A stretch of DNA of 64,000 bases. Origin: Acridotheres tristis (Eukaryota; Chordata; Aves; Passeriformes; Sturnidae). The notes under the pieces were generated by a model, which worked only from the letters and a program-made list of their open reading frames with translations, ran no database searches and was not told the origin of the DNA. A program made the translations under genes and the position numbers. The stretch is from contig CM072891.1 in the NCBI GenBank assembly GCA_037013685.1, forward strand, positions 7,726,501 through 7,790,500, read 5' to 3'. Shown here piece by piece: positions 10,201-21,500 of this stretch (positions within the stretch are counted from its first letter, which is position 1; each line of letters begins with the position of its first letter).

Positions 10201-12080
10201 AAATTCTGAGCATGGAGTATAGTGGTTCAGTCCAAATGTAACTCCAATTCAGTTTAATTTACCTGTCCCTCTATTCTTGTATTACAACACAGAACAAGTC
10301 TTCTACTTTCCTATTTGTTTCACTGCTTAGTTTCATAAAGACTGAATATTTGTCTTCCCCATGTCATCATAGGAGAAACTCTGTCCTACTCATTTTACTG
10401 CCCCTCTTCAAACCCTTCTACTTTAGGGGAATTCCTTTTCAGACATTGAATTATACAACACATTTTACTTCAGGTAAAATTCAGTGACTGATAGAATATT
10501 TTGCTCATACTATATTCTAGCATGCATTTTTTGCCACAGCTGTACGTGCCTTCAGCAATAAGGAAGCCTTCTTTCTGCTAGTAGTGATAAGTATTTCCTT
10601 GCTGCATGAGCAAATAATTTTTCTCCATTAAAGAAACCAAACCAAACCAAAAAAACTCCACCAAAAAATACCCACACAACCAAAGCCCAACATCTTAAAT
10701 CTTCATTAAGTGCAGTCTGTCACCTGTCTTGGTAACTTTTTCAAATTACATAGAGGTTCTCAGCTCCTTTAATGGCCATTTCCAATGACTTTATTGTGAC
10801 AATCAACAGCAAGGAGGGCTGAGGTGCCTCACCATTCATGTCTCATTTCTGGAAATCTTGGCTTTCCTTCATGGGGGTGGATGTGGCTGTGGCAGTTCTT
10901 CCACTACTTGCTTTAACAAGAATTTCTATAATACAAAATAGAACAACACCCTGTTTTTCCAAGTATATTCACACCACCTTGTCTGGTTTTGAGCATCCCA
11001 GAATAACTGCTTTCTATGTTTTCACTTGATCTGATAGTTCACATTAGTTTCTTATCTACTTCTATCAACATTTTGAGAAATGGCTGTTCAAACCTGATCC
11101 AGCTATGAAATAAACCTAATACACATTGAACTATATGAATATATGAATTTCAGATCTGTATCTGCATTAACTGAGAACAGTTATTGGCATACCTATATCT
11201 TTTGACATTACAGCTTTGGATTATATGACAAAAATGACATGGATCTTTCTATCATTCAGTAATAAACAGCTCTGACTGGAGAGCTAAGTTACTGAAAAAG
11301 AATGTCTTGTAGCCTGAAGATAAATTTGACACAGCCATCTAAGCATACTTTAATCTTTCTGCCTATCTACATTTCAGTTCCTGTGTACAAACTTTTTTTT
11401 TCCTAACTACAGTTTACTGCATGAAAGCAGGTAACAGTTATGGAAAGAAAGCAAACTATTCCACAGTTCACTCCATTACTTCAATGAAAAAACAAAACCA
11501 AACTAATAGTAATTTCTTTTAAACGGATGATTTCTAATTTTTCTGAGAAAAAAAATATTATGTAAGCAATATGCTTAAATAAGCATACAAGTGTCAGTGA
11601 TGTTTCTCTTCCACTGTCCCACTTCCACAAGTCTAAAAGACAGATATCTAATGCAGGAGCAAAGAAGTGGCAGAAGCACAGAGGAAGAGATGTAATTGAT
11701 ATATTTGAGTTACAGTGAAAAATTAGAAATATAAACAGCTCCCCTGATAGTGTAACATGAAGAAATTTTAGCCTCTCATGTCATAGATCTCTGTCTCAAA
11801 ACACTAACTTCTGTAATAAATTATCTGCTTAACCATTAAGTAAAACCAGTGTCCAAGAATATCTAGAAATGGAGACCATTCTGACATGGATTGAGGGTCC
11901 AGTTATCAAATATTTTATCTTTATCCCAAGCACACTAGAGGCACAGCAATTTGTATTCAGACTAGAACACAATATATTCCAATGTCCAAGCAAAAAAAAA
12001 AAAAAAATAACGCTGCCAGCACATATGACATATTTGCTACTAACAAAGTATACACTGAAGAAAGGCATTCCAGCAGCCAG
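7260..12080. other. Intergenic region ADAM20/21-like to MED6
   Basis: About 4.8 kb of AT-rich DNA between two leftward genes. I see no gene, RNA gene or well-preserved transposon, only low-complexity tracts: an A/C-rich AAACC-like stretch near 10634-10680 and a 16-base A run at 11992-12007. MED6 3' UTR sequence probably begins near 12070. Confidence 0.6.
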
Positions 12081-12084
12081 GAGT

Positions 12085-12090
12085 TTTATT
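12085..12090 (-). terminator. Candidate MED6 polyadenylation signal
   Basis: AATAAA on the minus strand 355 bases past the MED6 stop codon, giving a 3' UTR of roughly 370 bases. It is the first perfect hexamer I noticed downstream. Confidence 0.5.
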
Positions 12091-12444
12091 TGCCAAGAAT
12101 TCCACTTCCTTTTAATATATAAAAGGGTTTTTTTTCTTTTTACATAGGAAACCTAGACATAAACGATGCAAGACTTTGTGAAGATACCACGAGGCTGCTG
12201 AACACGTCCATGTAAAAACCATTCTCAGAAGCCAGCATTCAAAGTAAGATGAAGACTGAAAACACCTCCTTTGAGGCAGCTCACATTACATTTGCATGAG
12301 AGGTTTTTACAGGAAAAGCTGTTGCAGGGAACTCAGTCTCTGAACTACCAGTCTCAGTGGAAGAGCTTAAATATAAAGAAAAGGGAGCAAGAACCTTCTG
12401 TTTTCCAGGTACTGACTAATCCAGATGTGTAATAGCTTCTCCTT

Positions 12445-12572
12445 TCACTGGAGTCTCATTCGTTTTTCAGGTGGTCCTTTAGCACCAGCACTCTGAGCAT
12501 TCTTTACAGTCTCTTTTTCCTCTGGCTTGACAGCTTCAGGGACTGGTTCTGGTTCCTTCTTGATTTGATCCA
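12445..12572 (-). CDS. MED6: MED6 coding exon 8 (C-terminus and stop)
   Basis: After the acceptor TTTTTAG this encodes [20 protein letters not shown] and continues to [10 protein letters not shown] and a TGA at 12447-12445. It is the acidic/basic, proline-rich tail, the least conserved part of MED6. Confidence 0.95.
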
Positions 12573-15500
12573 CTAAAAATGTAACAGCAAAAGAAAGTTA
12601 AACCTCTGATTTTCATTCCTAAAACACGCTTCAGAGTATTTAGAAAACATTGTTAATGTCAAACAGCAACATTCATTTCAAAGGTGGAAGAATAATAAGC
12701 AGAGAATAAATTCATACTTATATATATCCATTAAAAGGTGGAAGAGATTGAAGTTCATGCCTTTCATGTTTGGAAGTCGCCTATGATCAACTCAAAGTCT
12801 TCACTCTTATCCATTACTCTGCACAATTCGGTAATGCCAGAATTCCAAACCACCTTACAGTAGCAGCAGCAAGAGCTTACAAGGCAGCTAAAAGGTACTG
12901 CATACAGAATCTATTTTTTAAGTCTTGTGAGAATATTACAGATTTACCTGGGATAGGCTTTTCTCCAGGCTTTTGCTGTGGAGGAAGAAAAAAAAAACCA
13001 AACAACACATCAGTGGAATCAAAGCTGTAATTCTCAACCCTTCCTCCCATTAATTTAGGAATAAAATATAAGTACTACACTCTTATATGTAGAATAGGTC
13101 ATTAAATGCACTTTAAATAAAATCCAGTTAACATTTTGTAACATCCAGTTTTTCCTCTGACAACTGAAAAACACTAAAGACAAAAATATGCAGTTAGCCA
13201 ATCTTGCCCAGGACTGGCTGAGGAGCACTTTTGTGAGATGCTGTAAACATAATTTCCTTTGCTCCCAAGCAGAAGACCTGGTGGAACAAATGGCTACCAA
13301 AGACAATCAGAGGTAACCACAACAACTTCACAGAATGCCAAGCACTTCCATGCCAGCTAACTAATGAGTCTCCCAAACAATGGAGTAACTAAAACAAAAT
13401 ACTGTGATGGCTTGATTGAGTTCAGAAAGCAGGAAACTGGAAGCAGCAGCAACATCTGATAGCTGAGAACAGATCCTCTGTGATCAGATAAGGAAGGTGT
13501 GTAATAAAATCCACTCTTAAAGTTTTGCCAAGGTCTTCATGACTTGTGATTACAAAGGGAGATCTTACATCCTAACATGAGCCTTCCATGTCAAGTTTAT
13601 TATCTAGTCCATGTTACTATTGCAGAAATACATTAAATTCCCATTCAGTTTCAGCTGTTTAAATACTTATGTATTTAAGTTCTAAGTTACAGTAAAACTG
13701 CAGCTTTTGAGTGTCATACCTGAACAAATCTGGGTGGAAACTTTTGTCTTAGGTCTAAAAGCAAAGCATCTACCCGTTGCCTTTGGAAAATAGAGCTTGG
13801 TTCTTCTTTCTTCTTGGCTTTTGGTTTAGTTTTCTCTGCAAGTCACAGAAATATTACAGAAAGAGGTATTAAAATTTATTTTCTCTTAGCAGCTCTTTGT
13901 TGCATGACAATTTGGTATTTGTCTCTCCTCTGAACTTCACCTCATTTTCTTACTGACATTTTTTTTTTTTTTTGTGGAAGACAGATTAAGGATGATTCCT
14001 ACTTCCTGACAAATTGGTTTGGCTTCTGAAAATGTGTTTTGGTCCCCAGTGGGTTGAAGAGTTGTCCACTTTGTTTACACACAGTTCATTATTTTCATCT
14101 CCTACCCATGCCTCCATGTTCATTCCCACAAGCACAGAAGGGCTTTCACCTGGTAGAGAGCCCTAACATAACCTTCAGCCACTTCATCTCACCTCTCCAC
14201 CATCTCTGTGCATTGCCTCAAGCTTTTCCCTACATTTATTTCCTCTCCCAAAGGATGCAGGAGAAACTAGCAATCATACCTCGTTCTTCTTGGTCTTTGA
14301 AATGCCACCAGTAGCCCTTGGATGGGTGATAGCGACAGTAGGACATAGCTTCTTCAAAGGCAGACTGAATTCCATGCACTGCAGTGAGCTTTCAGAACAA
14401 GAATGGAAGGCAGTGTTCAGAACTCAAGGAAAAAAACACAACATAAATTTTTGAAAGTAGGTATTTTAAAATTAGTATTCTATATTCATTTTTGTTCTGG
14501 GAACAGAACTTGGAATATCCAGTTTTGGACTGAGATGTAATTTCTCTAACAGGTTCTCACAAGGCTTTTCTCAAGTGCTTTTCTAAACTGACAGAGAAAA
14601 ACTTGCAAAAGCAATAGTTTACAAGAACAGAAGGAACCAAAACAAACTTGAGCATCCAATTTAAGAAGAAACACCACATTAACTTAAAAACATAAGCCTC
14701 ATTTAAAAATAAATGTTATATTATCTTAACATTAATGTTCCAAAGCAAGCTTCACCGATTACATATTTAACTACTATCTCATATGTATTTGTCAAATATT
14801 TTTTTTAAATTTTCATTATTCCAACTTCATGTTGTTCTGCCAATTAGTGTAGCTTCAGTTATTCTGATCCTTCATCCCTAAACAATGTATCCTGGTTTCT
14901 GGGCAATACTGTACTCTCACAAGATCTTCCATTTTCATGTGGGATGCACACAATATTAACCCAGATCTTTCCTCAAAATAGTGAAGGACAGATTTTATCA
15001 GCCTGGGGGACAACCAAAAGTAAAAACGGATATAAGCCAGTATACAAGGGGTATAAATGGATATATACCAGGAACACTTACAACTCTGGAGTTAATGACA
15101 GACCCTAAGTCAGGTGCTTGATAAATCACTCCAGCAATAATATAGTAGTCAGCCAATGGCATAACTGTGGGAAGGAAAAGAAGAAAAACTCAGGATCAGT
15201 TTAAAGCTCTGGCTGAAGACTGTGCATTTGTTGCTGAATTTCAGTTGTAGCAGCAGAAATTGCAATATATTTCTTGTCTCTTGTTAACTTTTCCCTTCAA
15301 GGTACTTTATTTGCACCTTAGGCACAGACTGATAAGGAGAGAAAAAACAATGTCTGTTTTACAGATAGCAAAGCATCAGCTTTAAAGTCCTGTCCTACTG
15401 CAAGCAAATGATTTGCCTTACAAACTGAGGCAAATCTGAAGCCAGGGCTTTCAGAGTACACTACAGCTACTACTAGTCAAGTGAACTGCTCTGGAAGTAA

Positions 15501-18500
15501 TTCCACTAGCCTTGGCTACCAGTAGAAACCAACAACAGTATAAGATCTCATTCTTCTGGACTCAGCTTTCTCTAACTTCTACAGTCCTCTCAGCTAGATT
15601 TCCCAGACCCAATGGAATTAAGCACACACAGAGCATGCTTTTCTAAATTAATATCATTCTGCTAAAAAAAACTACCTTCCAAAGGCATTTGCTAAATCAG
15701 ATTTGGAATTTCTATTGATCAATCAAAAATTCTTGCTCATTAGAGCTGCAGTGCAGAGGAATATTACATTTGCCTCTGTAACTCTGCCAAACATTGTTCA
15801 ATTGAGAAACCATAGCAATGCTCTCAGCTTCACATTCCTAAGGACATTACCTGTGCACACATGTGTTCCAGCTCCTCCATCTCTACTAACAATTCATCCA
15901 GTACTTGGATTTTATGAAGCTTATGAAGCTGCCTGAATTAGCAATCCCAGACAGCTGGGTGCATATTACAGCCAGTACCCACTTCTTGAAAGAAAAAGGA
16001 TGCTTAGCACTTCTTTACAAATGGAGCAAGACACAGAAGAGCTGCCTCACAGCTCTATAAGAGACAGGCAACTCCCCTTAATCATTGATTTAAAGATTTT
16101 CCTAATATCCCTTCAAACCAGAAAAAACTTGTCTTCAAGAATTTCAAATATAAATACATCCATTTTAAAAACACACAGAAGTCATAAGATAAGCCTGCAT
16201 CAGCTGCATTTGAGTATTCTACATTAGCTATGAACTCGTTAAATATCAGTTTTATATCCCCATTCCCACGTCTCAAATATACTCATTTTTGTATCCTGAT
16301 GAAATAAAACACATGGTAACATCTGAGCTAGGGAACTATGCAAGGTACCCAGCATAAACCTTACAGTCACAGTGGCAAAAATGTTAGCTAAGAAGTCTCA
16401 ATGAAGTTCCACCAAACATACATCTGCCTTACAGCATAAGTCTAAACACACATACTGTGGTAATTCCAACTCCAGTCTCAATGAAAGGTGTCAAAATCAG
16501 AAATTAAGAGCTGTATGATAATTCCATACTCACTGTTAGAAGCTATGTTCAAAATCCCTAATAAAGAAAGAATTCAAAACTACACACTAAAGAATCAATC
16601 ATAGATGTTTTCTCAATTTGGAACTGCAATGTAAACGGACCATTATCTGATATAAGCAAATAAGAAACATTACAAGGCAAGGAAAAGTCCTGTACAAGAT
16701 CAAAATGTATATACAGAACCTAAATCCCTAAAAAAAAAAGTTAAGAAATAATGAGCACTAACCCTGCCTTTCTTTCCTACAAAACTTACTCTGAAATAAC
16801 CTACATTATTTTATATAAACATGCAGTAAACAGGTAAGACAGTCCAATAACTAATGAAATGTGGCTACATATCTGATTACTCACACACACAAAAGTTCAA
16901 GGTTAAAAAGGGATAATGAAGCCAACTGCATGCAGATGGGAAAAAAAGTGCTACGGTATTTGACTTAAAAACTGGAAACTGACAATGTAGGAGGAGCGGT
17001 GCTCTTATCACAAGACTCCATCACAAGAAGAAATGGACACTCTTGCATAGCCTAACAGATAAATATGACATGGAATGAACAGTATGAACAATTTCCTGAT
17101 GGAGAATGTAGCACAGGGCAGCACTTTCTTATTCGCTGTTCCCATTTCCCCACAAGATGGCACTCCCTACTGCTGGCACACTGCAGGGAACAGCTGGAGA
17201 AAGGATGTCCTCATCACAAGGCCTCATTCCTTCCCAGTTAGACTGGAAATTAAGACAGAAAAGCAGAAGCAGAAGTGCTTAGACGCCAATTAGTAACTGA
17301 TAAAAGCAACTGACAGACTGGGCTTCTCAACAGAGGCAAGAAGTGAATGACTGTACCTTGTGTTGGAGATTGCCTTTGCTGCTTTCGGATAATGAAGAGA
17401 ATGGGCTCTTGAGCATGAAGGAGGATGTACTCCACTCCAACCATCTGGCTGAAAAAGAAGCAACCAGAGTAAGTATCTTCCTGGAAGTAAAATCTGTAGG
17501 ATGTGAAGAGTGATCAAAGGGCCTGGCAATAAAGTAACAAAGTTCTGATGCTTTGAAAGCTCTTCTTTATAATGTGCAGTAAATAAAGGCAAAGCACTTC
17601 CTGAGCTAGCTATCAAAACCTAGGTGCTTAGACAAAGGGAGTTATAACAACCTGACACAACACAAGTAGAACATATTAGCAACAGATAAGTAGCAAGATA
17701 ACAACCTATAATCATGGAGATGTCATTTAAATACAGCAACAAAACACTGGTCTATGATGTGACCACCCGTGTTGTGTTTCTGAAGTAAAAGTCTCTCTGC
17801 AACCACACTGAGCACAAGTGACTTTATCAACGGACTTCTAGCTCTGCTTGCAAACTCCCTATCATATTGTGGAGTCTTTAAATAGTTCTCAAACAACTCA
17901 CCTGTGCTCAGCATAGCACATGGGGTGCTGAAAAGAAAGTTAACTTGCATATGCAATCTCAATACGCAACCATATGTGATCAGTTTATTTATAACACTCA
18001 CTACTCTTATTATCCACACTAAAAAGCCAGCTTTTCAGAGGAATTATGTATTTATTATGGCACACAGCCAGCAGTATATGGAAACACAAACTATTTATGA
18101 ACTCAAAGTATCCCCTAACGTGAACTCTATTCACCGCAGGAAAAAAAATTTAACTGCATTACATTACTCAGGTTCTGTTGAGCAGGGAGAAGGAGAGAAG
18201 ACAGCTTTTCTATTTCAGAGAAATATCTAAAGGGTGATTTACTGGAATCTCAAAAGATAAACATGAAGGAATATGTTTAACACCTCCTTGAGATGGCCCA
18301 AGAAGAAATAGAAAACATTCAAGTACAGAAATAGCTGGGCTCCCTAGAAAGAGGCGGGACTAAGAAGCACAGAACAGAAGGAGCACACTTCCATTCCATC
18401 ACCAAAGCCCCTGAATGGAGGGACAAGAGATACTGCACAAGAACCAGTTGCCAATTACAACTTACTTCAAATGGTCCAGGGTCATCCGCTGCATTTTGAC

Positions 18501-21500
18501 GACTTCATTGTTACATGTTCGGTCATAGAAAGGGTTGCTTCGCTCTGAGAAATAGTCCAACACACTCCCATTGTTTAATATTGGGATCCAGGAGCTGTCA
18601 ACCCAGGAAATTCCCAACAGATTATCTGGGAAAATAAATCTACATTGAGTATCAAAGCAGTTAAAAACACTACAAATACATCCAAGAGTAAATTGCCACC
18701 AATTAACAATTATAGTAAAGAAAGGAGATGGAACACAAACACACCAGATGAAATTAAAGAAGTATTTCACATAGTTCAAATAATAATCGATAACCTTTAA
18801 CTTTCTGCAGGTCTCTTAGCAGTATATTTCAAAAAAAATTTAAAAGACCCAAAAAACAACAGCAAATACAAATGAGAGGAATGTTGAATTTGTCTTTACA
18901 AATGTGCTGTGGATCTGCTTGTAGATAAGGCTAGCACTGAGAGATAAAGAAACAATGGGATGGATTCCACTGATTGATGAATGGAAAAAGATATTTGCCT
19001 TCACAAACAAACTGTAGGGCTGCTGATAAATGAAACTGGATATCGAAAGATGAAAGAAGCAACGGGGAGAAAACTATGAATTCTATAATAATTAAAAATT
19101 AAAAGGGAGGGTTATACATTAGAGAGGAATTTCAGGTAACAGGCATTCCGGGAAGTCTGTGCCTCTCAAGTACCCCAGGCAATGGGGAAATAGAGAGGGA
19201 AATGAGGCTGGGAAAATAGGATAAAAAGGAGGCTGCGTCCTCCAAAAATTGGAGAGATCCCAGGGAAATGTCCCATGGCCTTTCCCTTTAATCGAATAAA
19301 GCAAAGTGGATTCCTCTGTCTCCTTTTTGGACATAAACCTCTGGTGTTTGTGGATTAATTTTCCTGATACAAAGATGCTATCTTTGGGCAGATGCTTCCC
19401 AGTAATCTTGAACAAGAGATTCTATTTCTGACTATTAAATTAATCTGCCAAATTGCCTGCAGCAAATTACTTCTTCCATAACTCAGTGGATATTACAGAT
19501 ATCTAACGACTGAACACTAACAATTCTATAAAAAAGCAAGCTTTTTAAATGAATGCACTTTATAACCTGTAAATCATTATAGGCCAGTTAAATTCTTACA
19601 GATTTAGGGAAATATGAATTAAAGTCCCTGCATTTTGTTATCATGCTGCAGCAAAATGTTCCTCAGGCACATCAAAGAAACCAGTGTCAACAACCAGTTC
19701 CACAGGCAACGGATTTGCTAACACTGGAGATCCAGGAGGGACCTGGGAAAAAATCCCTGAAATTCATTGATTTTAAATCACAGGAACAGCAAACAATTTC
19801 CGAGACATATGAAAGCAGGAAGAGACATGCATTGTTTAGAATTAAAAAAAACCCTAAGTGATGAGCAGTCATTGAAGACTGACTGAAGATCCGAAATCCC
19901 CTCCTCACAGGAACCACTCCCTGAAGTTCACACCTTATATACCCTCAACTCCCACTTATCACTCCACTGAGAATATTTCACTTCTGTGACAATTCAGCAT
20001 GCTCAAGGATCATCAGATCAGTTTCAAAAATGTCAGGTCATACACTACTAGCAGTTTCTCTGAGGAAGAGTTAATAAAATACCACTACCTGCTTAGCAAA
20101 CCAGGAAAAATGCAACAGAAATAACTACGTGTAAACCATTTTTCCTTGCTAATCTCAGAATTTTCAGCCCGTTTCCCAGGGAAAGGGAAGGAGAAGTCTA
20201 GAGGCATTCATGTTATTTCACACAGATTATTCTTTCTCCTCACTACAAAAAAGGAAATCTCAGAAACACAGCACTAAGATCCATTATTAAGCAGCTAAGT
20301 CGTGGTAGCACTGTTTATTCCAAATGCCGTTCAAATCCAGAAGAGCTCTTTCAAAAAAATCTTACTATCTTAAGCACTTGCATTCTTCTCATAATAAACT
20401 CTCACATTATACTTCAAATACACGCTTTCTTTGTTTGTATGATTAACAATACCTGCATTTCTCGGGGGAATGTCAGGCGAACTTTAGAGAGATATATATA
20501 GCTATCATGCTTTATATAGACTGATAAATGCATCATAAAATGGAATATAAAGTTGGACTCTAAGACTGAATTATCCACAGCTGCTTAGCACCAGTATTTA
20601 TAATTGCCTTTCTAACTAGCAAGATTATTCTCTTAACTATTATTGGAAAAAAAGGAGAGGAAGAAAAAAAACAAACTGTGAAGCTGACATGGCTGTTATA
20701 CTGAAGGATGAACTGTTTATTTTGGGTATAAGAAAGGATGGCATTCCTGCTTCTCTGTTCCTTTCAAAAATAGGACATTTTGTGCAAAGCATTTATTGTG
20801 GAATTTGCATCACTGATGCAAAAGTAAAGTGCTTGTGACAATTCTGCCAATCTGTCATGATTTTCAAGACAATTTTGAAGACAAGCCAGCAATCCATAGC
20901 AAAAGAGAAGAGTAATTCACACAATGTGCTGAAGGCCAGGTAGCCCAGCAGTAGGCTTTGACAAACCAAGAGGAACAGTAAAGTAGCCTGACAGGCTATT
21001 GGCCTTGCCTGACCAGGTCTGGTAGGGGGGATTGCAGGGGTGGCTTCAGTGAGAAGCTGCTGGAAGCTTCCCCATGTCCTACAGAGCCAAGCACAGACCG
21101 TGGTAAGGTGACTGTCCCCAAGCAGCCCGTGGAGATCCACAGTGGAGCTCCTGGAGGAGCCCACACTGGAGCAGGTGGATGCTCGAAGGAGGCTGTGACC
21201 CCATGGGAAGCCACGCTGGTGCAGGGCCCTGACAGGACCTCTGGTCCCTTGCACAGAGGAGCCCAAGCTGGAGCAGGTTTGCTGGCAGGGCTCGTGACCC
21301 TGTGGGGGACACCCACTGGAGCACTTTGTCACATCTCTCCTGATGCTGAGTGCAACACAAGCCACGCCAAGCAGCCCCACAAGTTTCCAGGCCCTGCAGA
21401 GCTGCCAGGTTATGTTCACCTGGGCAAAGTAGCCCCAAAGCTGGCCCAGAGGGTAGGGCAGGCAGAGGCCATGCTTGCTGTGACAATGGACACTTGTCCA

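Larger units (their letters stand above)
12573..18465 (-). other. MED6 introns 2-7
   Basis: The six intron stretches between the exons in this interval (12573-12947, 12976-13719, 13836-14279, 14389-15081, 15165-17356, 17449-18465) are AT-rich and hold a 15-base T run at 13959-13973. I recognise no nested gene, snoRNA or transposon in them. Confidence 0.55.

Noticed and set aside
15355..15450. MIR-like text around TTTACAGATAGC and AACTGAGGCAAATC
   Set aside because: Only two short words match and their spacing is wrong for the MIR core; too weak to call.
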